A stretch of DNA of 64,000 nucleotides from JBHIKY01 sp042139015 (lineage in GTDB: Bacteria; Bacillota; Bacilli; Bacillales; Marinococcaceae): assembly GCF_042139015.1 (NCBI RefSeq), contig NZ_JBHIKY010000002.1:242845-306844 (forward strand). Reading direction: 5' to 3'. Positions 34,841-42,946 of the stretch are shown here, one piece after another; position 1 is the stretch's first letter; every line of letters starts with the position of its first letter. The notes under the pieces were generated by a model, which was not told where the DNA came from, did no database searches, and saw only the letters and a list, made by a program, of their open reading frames with translations. The position numbers were made by a program, and so were the translations under genes.

Positions 34841-35977
34841 CTAATTATTCACAGATGCCCAGCGTCCGTTTTCGAGCCGCTTTTCTTCAGCTGAAAGCTT
34901 CAGTTTTTTGAGTATTTTGGTGAGATCTTTTGCTTCCTTATAAGTTACGATCGAGATAACCGAACCTGCCCTGCCCATCCTGCCTGTTCTCCCGGCACGG
35001 TGGGTATATTCTTCAGCGTGCATCGGAACATCTAACTGAATGACGCAGGGGAGGTCTTCAATATCAAGGCCTCTGGCAGCAAGGTCCGTCGCAAGCAACA
35101 GTTCAATTTTTCCATTACGAAAAGAAGTAATCGCCTGTTCACGCTCCAGCTTCGAGCTGCCCCCGCTGAGTACAGCAAGCTTAAGCTTTTTATAGATCAG
35201 CTTGCCGGCAGTTTCTTCGAGCTTATCTGCGTCTTTTATAAATACGAGTGCTGGGACGTTTAGAGTGCGGATAAGCCGGCGGAGCTGGTCCACTTTCTCC
35301 CGTCTCTCACATATTACATACGAATGATCTACTCTTTGTCTATCCTCGTCACTCGCTGTCAGACGGACCACTTTGTAGTTCTCCAGGATTTCAGATGCAT
35401 AATGCTCTAATTCTGCTGGAATTGTAGCAGAAGTGAAAATCATCTGCCGCTCCCGCGGGGCAGCTTTCCAGATTCGCTCTAAACTCTGCATATGCTCTTT
35501 CGTCATCAGCTGGTCACACTCGTCAACGATGATCTTGTTTACTCCATGTATCTTAAGCTTTTTGCGTTCCATCAGCTCAATCAGCCGTCCTGGGGTTCCG
35601 ATGACAATGTGTACTGGTTTTTTTAATTTATCTATTTGCCGATTTATGTTTGCCCCGCCTATAAACGCCGCCGTCGTAATGGCGCTTCCGTCTGTCCATC
35701 TTTTTACTTCGGTATGAATCTGCATAACAAGCTCACGTGTAGGGGCTACAATGACGGCCTGTGTCTGGTGGTTTTTCGTGTCAATTCCAGAAAGAACCGG
35801 AAACAAGTAAGCAATTGTCTTACCGCTGCCAGTCGGTGATTCAAATAATAGGTCATGCCCTTCAGTCAGCAGCGGAATAATTGCTTCCTGCACCTCGGTC
35901 GGTTCTGCAAAGCTTTGCTTCTGCCAATTGTCCTGAAGAAAGGCGGGGAGCTGCTTTATGATGGATGTTTCCTGCAT
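34841..35977 (-). CDS. DEAD-box-type RNA helicase with DECD motif II, YfmL-like
   Basis: 378 residues, a minimal helicase core without extensions. Q-motif region FAEPTEVQEAIIPLL, motif I SPTGSGKT, Ia APTREL, motif II as DECD instead of DEAD (IIVDECDQL), motif III SAT, then ATDLAARGLDIEDLP and motif VI HRAGRTGR. Its size resembles B. subtilis YfmL, a ribosome-assembly helicase. DECD occurs in some helicases (e.g. UAP56), so it is probably active. Confidence 0.88.
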   Translation of the reverse strand: MQETSIIKQLPAFLQDNWQKQSFAEPTEVQEAIIPLLTEGHDLLFESPTGSGKTIAYLFPVLSGIDTKNHQTQAVIVAPTRELVMQIHTEVKRWTDGSAITTAAFIGGANINRQIDKLKKPVHIVIGTPGRLIELMERKKLKIHGVNKIIVDECDQLMTKEHMQSLERIWKAAPRERQMIFTSATIPAELEHYASEILENYKVVRLTASDEDRQRVDHSYVICERREKVDQLRRLIRTLNVPALVFIKDADKLEETAGKLIYKKLKLAVLSGGSSKLEREQAITSFRNGKIELLLATDLAARGLDIEDLPCVIQLDVPMHAEEYTHRAGRTGRMGRAGSVISIVTYKEAKDLTKILKKLKLSAEEKRLENGRWASVNN

Positions 35978-36039
35978 TTTATGCCTCTTTTCTTATTAGT
36001 AAGATTGCTCGACTGTTTATAAAATACCATAGATAACGG

Positions 36040-36077
36040 AAAAAAAGAAAGACTGCCAGCATTTTTGCGGCAGCCTT
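36040..36077 (-). terminator. Terminator of ykuV
   Basis: Minus-strand GGCTGCC/GGCAGTC followed by TTTCTTTTTTT. Confidence 0.75.
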
Positions 36078-36093
36078 CCGTAATAAAGGTGAT

Positions 36094-36552
36094 TTATTTC
36101 TTTTCTGTGTTCCCGAGCACGCGGTTGACCCGTTTTGTCAGCATCTTCATTCCGCCCCCGCCTGCCTGGAAATGGCGAAGTGCGCCGTCCTTATCGAACA
36201 CATAATAAGCTGGGACATATTCGTTTTGAAACGCATCAGTCAGCTTGTGCTCATTATCTACAAAAATCGGCTGTGTGATACCGTGCTCCTCAGCCACTTT
36301 TTGAATCTGGTCCAGATCGAGATCCTTTTCAGAACGCGGCATATGAACAGCCACGACATTTAAGTCATCCTTATATTCATCGCGGAATTCATTTACATTC
36401 GGCATGGCTTCTTTGCACAGGCCGCAGCTTACGGACCAAAAATGAAATAGTGTCGGTTTGTCGCCGATTAGATCATCCTTCGTAACTTCTCCGTTATACC
36501 AGGCAGTCGCACCGGTAATATCAGGCATTTCCGATCTTAGTTTAAGTGCCAT
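36094..36552 (-). CDS. ykuV: YkuV-like thiol-disulfide oxidoreductase
   Basis: 152 residues, thioredoxin fold with active site CGLC in FHFWSVSCGLCKEAMPNVN. VVAVHMPRSEKDLD, FVDNEHKLTDAFQNEYVPAY and RHFQAGGGGMKML match YkuV closely. No signal peptide, so it is cytosolic. AAAGGAGG precedes the ATG. It lies downstream of ykuU with a terminator between them. Confidence 0.92.
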   Translation of the reverse strand: MALKLRSEMPDITGATAWYNGEVTKDDLIGDKPTLFHFWSVSCGLCKEAMPNVNEFRDEYKDDLNVVAVHMPRSEKDLDLDQIQKVAEEHGITQPIFVDNEHKLTDAFQNEYVPAYYVFDKDGALRHFQAGGGGMKMLTKRVNRVLGNTEKK

Positions 36553-36626
36553 TAACCCATACTCCTCCTTTGTCTCGATGTAGAAACCTTTATAAGCATA
36601 TTACAGTAAAATACGTCTTATTCCAT

Positions 36627-36663
36627 AAAAGAGGCCCAACCTCGGAGTCAGACCTCTTTTTCA
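36627..36663. terminator. Terminator between ykuU and ykuV
   Basis: AAAAGAGG pairs with CCTCTTTT; usable on both strands, so ykuV probably also has its own promoter or relies on readthrough. Confidence 0.7.
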
Positions 36664-36677
36664 TGATTTAATTACAA

Positions 36678-37229
36678 TTAAACGCTCAGTGTTTCCTGGC
36701 CAGGCTTCCAGTTTGCCGGGCAGAGTCCGCCAGTCTGCAGTGCCTGCAGAACACGAAGAGTCTCGTCCACATCACGTCCGATATTATTATGATTTACCAC
36801 AGAATACATCAATTCGCCTTCCGGGCTGATAATAAACAGACCACGGAGTGCTACACCTTCATCCTCAATCAGAACGCCGTAGTCACGGGAAATCTGATGA
36901 TTGGTATCTGCAGCGAGGGGATATTCCAAATCTCCAAGACCGTTATCATCGCGGGAGGTATTAATCCACGCCTTGTGAGTGTGGATAGTATCCGTAGATA
37001 CCCCGATAACCTCTGCATCTAGATCTTCGAATTCATCGTAGCGGTCACTGATTGACGTTATTTCTGTCGGGCAGACAAATGTGAAGTCCATCGGATAGAA
37101 AAATAGTACTGTCCACTTGTCTTCCTTCATGTTTTCTTCCAGGCTTACTTTTCCAAATTCTTTATCCGGCAGAACTGCATCCATCTCAAAACGAGGTGCC
37201 TGCTTAGCTACCATGCGCTTTTCACTCAT
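36678..37229 (-). CDS. ykuU: Typical 2-Cys peroxiredoxin YkuU
   Basis: 183 residues. Peroxidatic cysteine in FYPMDFTFVCPTEITSI, resolving cysteine in GGLCPANWKPG. It reduces hydroperoxides, probably with YkuV or thioredoxin as partner. TAAAGGAG precedes the ATG. A PerR-like box lies upstream of the promoter. Confidence 0.95.
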   Translation of the reverse strand: MSEKRMVAKQAPRFEMDAVLPDKEFGKVSLEENMKEDKWTVLFFYPMDFTFVCPTEITSISDRYDEFEDLDAEVIGVSTDTIHTHKAWINTSRDDNGLGDLEYPLAADTNHQISRDYGVLIEDEGVALRGLFIISPEGELMYSVVNHNNIGRDVDETLRVLQALQTGGLCPANWKPGQETLSV

Positions 37230-37274
37230 TAATAATCCACTCCTTTAATCTCTATTATCTGTAAACACATAGAT

Positions 37275-37304
37275 TATTATAATACGACTTCCTAATTAAA
37301 GTCA
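37275..37304 (-). promoter_or_regulatory. ykuU promoter
   Basis: Minus-strand TTGACT, 18 bases, TATAAT, just upstream of the ykuU ribosome site. Confidence 0.65.
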
Positions 37305-37312
37305 ATATTATA

Positions 37313-37327
37313 TTATAATCAATGTAA
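37313..37327. promoter_or_regulatory. PerR-box-like site upstream of ykuU
   Basis: TTATAATCAATGTAA matches 13 of 15 positions of the PerR consensus TTATAATNATTATAA, directly upstream of the -35 element. Confidence 0.5.
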
Positions 37328-37605
37328 ATAGTACATCCACACACAATATAAACTTTACCCTGCTGTGATAATTTCAAACCTATAATTGTGCGGATATATT
37401 ATAAATATTTAATGAGAAAATGCTTGTAGTATTTCTCATTCCAAATACAACACTAATAGATTTTAAACTGAAAGTAAACCTTTGCGCATTTGAGCTCTGT
37501 GAAATTTTTGTGTTATACTTTTCGACGAACTTAAACATACTTAGTTTTACTTCATCAAATCAGGGTAAACAAAAATCGACACGTTCAGTTTAAGGAGAGG
37601 ATCAT

Positions 37606-38451
37606 ATGGGACAAACGTTTAATTTTGAAAGCGGGTTCTGGGCCACATTGGTCGGAGGGGCTTCCTTAATTGCATTACAGATTCTGCTCGTTATTATTGG
37701 TTATTTTATAGCACGAGCCATCGGAAAAAAAGTAATTACCCGAGGTTTTTCCCGGATGCAGGATCGAAAGAATGTACATCCCGGTCGGATCCAAACCTTA
37801 TTAAAGCTTTCCATCAGTATTTTCTCGTATATATTAGTATTTGTGTTAGTTACCATAGTGGTTGGTATCTTCGGACTTGATATTGCACCGCTCATTGCAG
37901 GAGCCGGTGTTGTCGGACTGGCCATTGGTTTCGGTGCTCAGGGCCTTGTCAGTGACGTAGTAACTGGCTTTTTCATTTTACTTGAGAAACAAGTAGATGT
38001 TGAAGAGTATGTAACGGCCGCGGGTATAGACGGCATCATTGAAGAAGTCGGACTTCGAACCACACAGATCCGCGGCTTTGACGGCACTCTTCATTTTATT
38101 CCTAACCGGGAAATAAGCACCGTTTCCAATCATACCCGCGGTAATATGAGAGCTCTTGTCGATATCAGCATTTCCTATGATGATAATATGGATGAAGCGA
38201 TAAAGTTACTGCAGGAGGTCTGTGACCAGGTGGCGGCAGAAGAACCGGCGGTAGTTGAAGGCCCGAATGTTCTTGGGGTACAGTCGCTCGGAGATTCAGA
38301 TGTCGTTATCCGCATTCTTGGTAAAACTGAAAATATGGAGCAGTGGGGCATTGAAAGAAAACTCCGTAAAGCCTGTAAAGAAGCACTTGATGCCCATGGT
38401 ATTGAAATTCCCTTTCCACATCAGGTATATGTGGAAAAAAAGGAAGCGTAA
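37606..38451 (+). CDS. ykuT: Small-conductance mechanosensitive channel, YkuT-like
   Basis: 281 residues. Three membrane segments in the first 130 residues. The pore helix AGAGVVGLAIGFGAQGLVSD is the conserved MscS TM3. A beta domain (DVEEYVTAAGIDGIIEEVGL, FIPNREI) follows. Releases solutes on hypo-osmotic shock. AAGGAGAGG precedes the ATG; terminator at 38467-38496. Neighbour of ykuU as in B. subtilis. Confidence 0.93.
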   Translation: MGQTFNFESGFWATLVGGASLIALQILLVIIGYFIARAIGKKVITRGFSRMQDRKNVHPGRIQTLLKLSISIFSYILVFVLVTIVVGIFGLDIAPLIAGAGVVGLAIGFGAQGLVSDVVTGFFILLEKQVDVEEYVTAAGIDGIIEEVGLRTTQIRGFDGTLHFIPNREISTVSNHTRGNMRALVDISISYDDNMDEAIKLLQEVCDQVAAEEPAVVEGPNVLGVQSLGDSDVVIRILGKTENMEQWGIERKLRKACKEALDAHGIEIPFPHQVYVEKKEA

Positions 38452-38466
38452 GCACTGCGCAAAAAT

Positions 38467-38496
38467 AAAACCGGCCATACAGTCATGGCCGGTTTT
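38467..38496. terminator. Terminator of ykuT
   Basis: Perfect stem AAAACCGGCCA/TGGCCGGTTTT. Confidence 0.9.
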
Positions 38497-38528
38497 CCCG
38501 TGCATAAAGAGAGCTCTATGATTTTAAA

Positions 38529-38711
38529 CTAGTTAATCTGGGGCAACGTCTTCTTATCCTTTTTTAGCTCAGATTGACAAAGCGGACACACTGGCTTCTT
38601 CTCAAAAGTGAAATTCTCCCTCATCCAGCCATTGCAATCATCATTCGTGCACGCCCAGATGGACGTCTCCACTTCCGGTCGTTCTTCTTTTCTATTATTA
38701 TAATAAGACAT
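38529..38711 (-). CDS. YdjO-like cold-inducible zinc-ribbon protein
   Basis: 60 residues, with ETSIWACTNDDCNGWMRENF and EKKPVCPLCQSEL giving four cysteines in two pairs (CTNDDC and CPLC). This is the YdjO (PF14169) form. ATG at 38711 is about eight bases after GGAAGGGG; an ATG at 38717 is too close. Function unknown. Confidence 0.85.
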   Translation of the reverse strand: MSYYNNRKEERPEVETSIWACTNDDCNGWMRENFTFEKKPVCPLCQSELKKDKKTLPQIN

Positions 38712-38834
38712 GCTCATTACCCCTTCCTCTTTCCATTATAACCTATTTTCGATCACAGTATGATAGAAAGAAGAAAGTTAAGTTCCCTGCTTTAAAAAAT
38801 TTTGAGTTAATTAATCATTAAATACCGCTCAGGT

Positions 38835-39971
38835 TCAGCTTTCTGAGCTTTGCCTGGAACTTTTAAAAAACTCAATCATGTGATCTACTGCCACTTGTAT
38901 CGCGTCTTCCTTTGGCTCAATTCTGCTGTCATGCAGACCGTAAGGAGTATCGACTCCAAGCCAGAACATAACCCCGGGGATTTCCTCGAGAAAGTATCCA
39001 AAATCCTCTCCAGTCATTGCTTCCCCACATTCTACAAGATGTACACCGCTTCGACGTTCTGTAAAATTCATAAAGTCTCGTGTCAGCGCCTCATCATTAT
39101 ACACCTGACAATAATTAGCACCCCAGTCAATTGTTGATTCGCAGGTAAAGCCCGTTTCGATACCGCGGACAAGAGCTTCTATTCTCTCTTTTACCTCATG
39201 CATACTCTCTATGGATAAGGAACGGATGGTACCTTCCAGCCTCGCTTTTTCTGCAATAATGTTCTGCTTCGTGCCTCCTGTAATTTTGCCGATTGTCACT
39301 ACCCCAGAATCAAGCGGATCAACGTTCCTTGCAACAATTGTCTGCAGCTGTGTAACGAGGTGGCTTGCTGCGACCACCATATCATTCGCTGTATGCGGAC
39401 GGGCTGCATGGCCTCCTCTGCCAGTCAGATCAATGAAAAGTTCAGACGTATTGGCAAAGAGAAGTCCAGGTTTTGTGGCAATTGTGCCGACTGGATAGTC
39501 AGGAGCAATATGGAGAGCGTATATTTCATCCGGTTTCCACTTCTTAAATTCAGCGGAAGCAAGCAGCGGTTCTGCCCCGCCAGGCCCCTCTTCAGCTGGC
39601 TGAAAAATAAAAAGCAGGTTGTCATCCGGCTGATTTTCGGCAAAGTAATGCAGGATACCAAGCGCAATTGTCATATGAAGATCATGTCCGCAGGCATGCA
39701 TCATTCCCTCATGCTCGCTCATAAAATCGTAGGTAGTATTCTCTTCAATCGGAAGGCCGTCGATGTCCGTTCGATAGCCGATTGTTCTCAACGGAGCGGT
39801 GCCTTCTACAAATACAAGCAGGCCAGTTTTCCACTCCGTGAGGCTAAGATGCTGTTTCGGCATTTGACTAAGAATTTTTTTCAGATAAGTCTGCGTTCTT
39901 ACTTCACTGAAGCCGATTTCCGGGATACGGTGAAGGTCGCGTCGAATCGATATTAATTTATTATACTTCAT
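38835..39971 (-). CDS. N-acetyldiaminopimelate deacetylase
   Basis: 378 residues, M20 peptidase/amidohydrolase fold: IPEIGFSEVRTQTYL, metal ligands in MHACGHDLHMTI and PAEEGPGGAEPL, dimerisation domain GRGGHAARPHTAND, and AMTGEDFGYFLEEIPG. With dapH upstream it is the last step of the acetyl-blocked DAP/lysine pathway (B. subtilis YkuR). Its ATG overlaps the stop of the aminotransferase gene (TAATG), so translation is coupled. Confidence 0.93.
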   Translation of the reverse strand: MKYNKLISIRRDLHRIPEIGFSEVRTQTYLKKILSQMPKQHLSLTEWKTGLLVFVEGTAPLRTIGYRTDIDGLPIEENTTYDFMSEHEGMMHACGHDLHMTIALGILHYFAENQPDDNLLFIFQPAEEGPGGAEPLLASAEFKKWKPDEIYALHIAPDYPVGTIATKPGLLFANTSELFIDLTGRGGHAARPHTANDMVVAASHLVTQLQTIVARNVDPLDSGVVTIGKITGGTKQNIIAEKARLEGTIRSLSIESMHEVKERIEALVRGIETGFTCESTIDWGANYCQVYNDEALTRDFMNFTERRSGVHLVECGEAMTGEDFGYFLEEIPGVMFWLGVDTPYGLHDSRIEPKEDAIQVAVDHMIEFFKSSRQSSES

Positions 39972-41179
39972 TACTGAGCCCCCTCTCTCCGTGCGGCAAG
40001 CTCTTCTTCTAAGGCTAGAACAAAGGTGTCCGTTTCTTTTTCGGTCAGTGTCAGCGGTGGAAGAATCCGGATAATCGTCCCCTGCGTCACATTAACCATA
40101 AAACCGCGGTGAAGCAGCTGACGTTGAATCTGCTTTACTTCTTTTGAGTCTGCATGAAGAAGTACTCCGAGCATCATGCCCCGGCCGCGGATTTCTTTAA
40201 TCTGCCCGCCGGATCTCACCTTCAAAAACTCAAGCTGCTCCCATAAATAATCAGCACTGCGGCGGCCTTCTTCAAGCCCATTCTGGTCAAAAAGCACATC
40301 AAGTACAGCATTACCCATGGCCGCGCTCAGCGGAGACGGACCAAAAGTGGTTCCGTGGTCACCCGGCCGAAAAAGATCCTCTACTCTTTTTCCTGCAATA
40401 ATACCTCCAAGCGGAAGTCCTCCGCCAATTCCCTTTGCAAATACAATTATATCCGGCTGCACACTCGTATGCTGATAAGAAAAAAATTTACCAGTGCGGC
40501 CGATTCCTGTTTGAATTTCATCAATACAGAATAAAATGCCATACTTACGGCAGAGCTTTTCTGCTCCTTCAAGATATTCCCTGCTAAGAGGCATAATACC
40601 TCCGGACCCGAGTACAGGCTCCAGTAAAAGAGCCGCCGGTTTATCTTCTTTAAGCACGCGTTCAAGCACTTCAAGGTCCTCTGCTTTTGTTTCATATACA
40701 GGATAGTCAGCGGCAGGAAAATCCTGATATATTCCTGGCTGCCTTGTTAATTTAACTACACCGAGAGTCCTTCCGTGAAAACTATTTTGAAGCACTGCCA
40801 CCCCGTTGTTATTGTTACCAGCATGTTTTTTCCATTTATGAATCAGCTTGACGGCAGCTTCTGTCGCTTCTGCACCGGAATTGGCAAAAAACACTTTCCC
40901 AGGAATAGACTCCCTGAGCAGTCGCTCGGCAAGTGTGATAGCAGGCTTATTTAAAAAGACATTGGATATATGCAAAAATTGCTTCGCCTGCTCGTTTAAT
41001 TTTTCAAGAAGATAAGGGTGAGAGTGACCAAGGATGTTCACGGCAAGTCCTGTGAAAAGATCGAGATATTTTTTGCCCGTGTCGTCAATTAAACAGTTCC
41101 CTTCTCCACGTTCAATAGTAATCGGAAGCCTTTGATACGTATTCATTAAATATTGCTGATCCTTATCCATCCAATTCAT
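39971..41179 (-). CDS. Class III aminotransferase, ArgD-like, in the DAP operon
   Basis: 402 residues. ArgD/ornithine aminotransferase family: DLFTGLAVNILGHSHPYL, VFFANSGAEATEAAVKL, FCIDEIQTGIGRTG and PLP lysine in FAKGIGGGLPLG. Between dapH and the deacetylase gene it most likely makes N-acetyl-LL-diaminopimelate. B. subtilis uses PatA, a class I/II enzyme, at that step, so this is a different fold for the same slot. GAAAGGAACG precedes the ATG. It could also act in arginine synthesis. Confidence 0.88.
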   Translation of the reverse strand: MNWMDKDQQYLMNTYQRLPITIERGEGNCLIDDTGKKYLDLFTGLAVNILGHSHPYLLEKLNEQAKQFLHISNVFLNKPAITLAERLLRESIPGKVFFANSGAEATEAAVKLIHKWKKHAGNNNNGVAVLQNSFHGRTLGVVKLTRQPGIYQDFPAADYPVYETKAEDLEVLERVLKEDKPAALLLEPVLGSGGIMPLSREYLEGAEKLCRKYGILFCIDEIQTGIGRTGKFFSYQHTSVQPDIIVFAKGIGGGLPLGGIIAGKRVEDLFRPGDHGTTFGPSPLSAAMGNAVLDVLFDQNGLEEGRRSADYLWEQLEFLKVRSGGQIKEIRGRGMMLGVLLHADSKEVKQIQRQLLHRGFMVNVTQGTIIRILPPLTLTEKETDTFVLALEEELAARREGAQ

Positions 41180-41218
41180 GGCTGCTTCGTTCCTTTCTAA
41201 AATGATGAAGATAGCAGG

Positions 41219-41261
41219 AAGGCTGCCCGGCCGGAAAGTAACGTTCCGGGCAGGCAGCCTT
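41219..41261 (-). promoter_or_regulatory. Intercistronic nested hairpin in the DAP operon
   Basis: AAGGCTGCC/GGCAGCCTT outer stem with inner CCGGAA/TTCCGG. No T run, so it is more likely an RNA processing or stability element than a terminator. Confidence 0.7.
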
Positions 41262-41266
41262 GTTGA

Positions 41267-41989
41267 TTAATCTTCGTTTAAGCGGCGCAATTCTTTCTTA
41301 ATTTCCGTTTTTCCTCTTGTTTGATCGTCAATTTCTTTAATAACACGCGCTGGCGTCCCGGCTACTACCGTATTTGGAGGAACATCCTCTGTAACGATGG
41401 CTCCTGCTGCTACAACGGCTCCTTTGCCAACCTTAACACCTTCGAGCACGACGCAGTTTGCACCGATTACAACATTATCCTCGACAAGCACCGGCTGAGC
41501 GGATGGAGGTTCAATGACACCAGCCAGAACCGTGCCGGCTCCAATGTGGCAGTTTTCTCCTACTGTCGCACGGCCTCCCATGACTACATTCATGTCAATC
41601 ATAGTATTTTCGCCGACGACAGATCCAATATTGATAGAGGCTCCCATCATGATCACGGCATTTTTGCCAATTTCCACTTGATCGCGGATGATTGCTCCCG
41701 GTTCAATTCTTGCCGGAATATCCTTCATATCAAGCAGGGGAATTGCAGAATTACGGCGGTCATTCTCTACCACATAATCATCGATTTTATCACTGTGGTC
41801 CTCAATTGCTTTTTTAATATCCTTCCATTCTCCGAATAACACACCCGTATTACCCGTGATGAAAGTTTTCGTTTCATTGCCGAAGCCGATATTTTCAAGC
41901 TCCTGCCCTCTTATATGTACCTTTACGGGAGTTGATTTTTCACTTTCAGAAATAAAAGCAATAATTTCGTTTGCATCCATTTGCTTCAT
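41267..41989 (-). CDS. dapH: Tetrahydrodipicolinate N-acetyltransferase
   Basis: 240 residues from the ATG at 41989, eight bases after AAGGAGG. An N-terminal DapH domain (AFISESEKSTPVKVHIRGQE), then hexapeptide repeats of a left-handed beta helix from ARIEPGAIIRDQVEIGKNAV to VVAGTPARVIKEID. Acetyl-CoA-dependent first step of the acetylated DAP branch for peptidoglycan and lysine. Confidence 0.95.
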   Translation of the reverse strand: MKQMDANEIIAFISESEKSTPVKVHIRGQELENIGFGNETKTFITGNTGVLFGEWKDIKKAIEDHSDKIDDYVVENDRRNSAIPLLDMKDIPARIEPGAIIRDQVEIGKNAVIMMGASINIGSVVGENTMIDMNVVMGGRATVGENCHIGAGTVLAGVIEPPSAQPVLVEDNVVIGANCVVLEGVKVGKGAVVAAGAIVTEDVPPNTVVAGTPARVIKEIDDQTRGKTEIKKELRRLNED

Positions 41990-42137
41990 GTTAGCTGCCT
42001 CCTTATCCATTCTCTTCAATAGGGTATCACAGTGAGACATTTTAGGAAATAGTTACGGCTTTATTTGAAGGAATACCGCTCTACTTTATCGAAGATGGCA
42101 GAGAAGTGATAGTAAACATATGAAGGAGGATTTTTTC

Positions 42138-42620
42138 ATGGGATTAACAGCAGATATTTGTGATGATTTTAAAGAGGAAGTGGTACTTGCCGATCCATTA
42201 TTTATTCCGTTCGGCAAAAATGTATCCTTTTACGGCCCGGTACATACGGTTAAAGTTTTTGAAGACAATGTTCTGGTAAAGCAGGCCCTCGAGTCCCTCC
42301 CCGAAGGCAGTGTATTAGTAGTCGACGGCGGCGGGTCGGAACGCTGCGCTCTCATGGGCGACAACCTGGCTGCGATCGCTGAAGAACGAAATTTAGCCGG
42401 AGTCATATTAAACGCGTGCATCCGGGATTCTCGTGAAATTAACGAAATGCCTGTTGGAATTCATGCGCTTGGCACAAACCCATTTAAATCCATCAAAAAA
42501 GGAGAAGGCAGTTCCGACATCACGCTGAGATTCGCAAATGCAGAATGGCGTCCAGGTATGTGGGCTTATGCAGATGAAGATGGCATCCTCCTTGCGGAAG
42601 AAAAGCTCTCATTAAAATAA
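42138..42620 (+). CDS. RraA family protein (HMG/oxaloacetate aldolase-like)
   Basis: 160 residues from the ATG at 42138, with AAGGAGG eight bases upstream. TADICDDFKEE, VLVVDGGGSERCALMGDNLA and AGVILNACIRDSREI match the RraA/HMG aldolase fold, including the Gly-Asp-Asn-Leu-Ala and Arg-Asp motifs. In Gram-positives the role is more likely an aldolase/decarboxylase than RNase E inhibition. Divergent from dapH. Confidence 0.85.
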   Translation: MGLTADICDDFKEEVVLADPLFIPFGKNVSFYGPVHTVKVFEDNVLVKQALESLPEGSVLVVDGGGSERCALMGDNLAAIAEERNLAGVILNACIRDSREINEMPVGIHALGTNPFKSIKKGEGSSDITLRFANAEWRPGMWAYADEDGILLAEEKLSLK

Positions 42621-42623
42621 GGT

Positions 42624-42660
42624 AGAGCTGTCTCATAAGTTATTGGAGACAGCTCTATTA
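42624..42660. terminator. Terminator of the RraA family gene
   Basis: Perfect stem AGAGCTGTCTC/GAGACAGCTCT followed by ATTA. Confidence 0.85.
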
Positions 42661-42822
42661 CATGTTATCTAGAAGATTACATCTTACCCCGCCTGCAGAG
42701 CTGCAGCAGCTGGTTCTGCGGACACTGGTTCCGCTATCAGCCTAAAAGCAACGCAAATTCCCATTCATGCAAATAGCGTACCTCATGTCCGCATCCAGCT
42801 CCCAGGGGGAATAGCAAAAAAC

Positions 42823-42862
42823 AAAAAGCTTCCGAATATCATTTTTCGATAATCGGAAGCTT
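42823..42862 (-). terminator. Terminator of aceA
   Basis: Minus-strand AAGCTTCCGA/TCGGAAGCTT followed by TTTGTTTTTT. The 42661-42820 stretch between this and the RraA terminator shows no gene. Confidence 0.85.
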
Positions 42863-42946
42863 ATTACATTCTTCAGAGACTGCTATGTTCCAGCCTCTTT
42901 TAATCACGACCTTGTCCCGGACAATATTGAGCAGCCCACTTTTTCA

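Noticed and set aside
39360..39956. 198-codon frame antisense to the DAP deacetylase
   Set aside because: Shadow of the conserved M20 gene, with no initiation signal.
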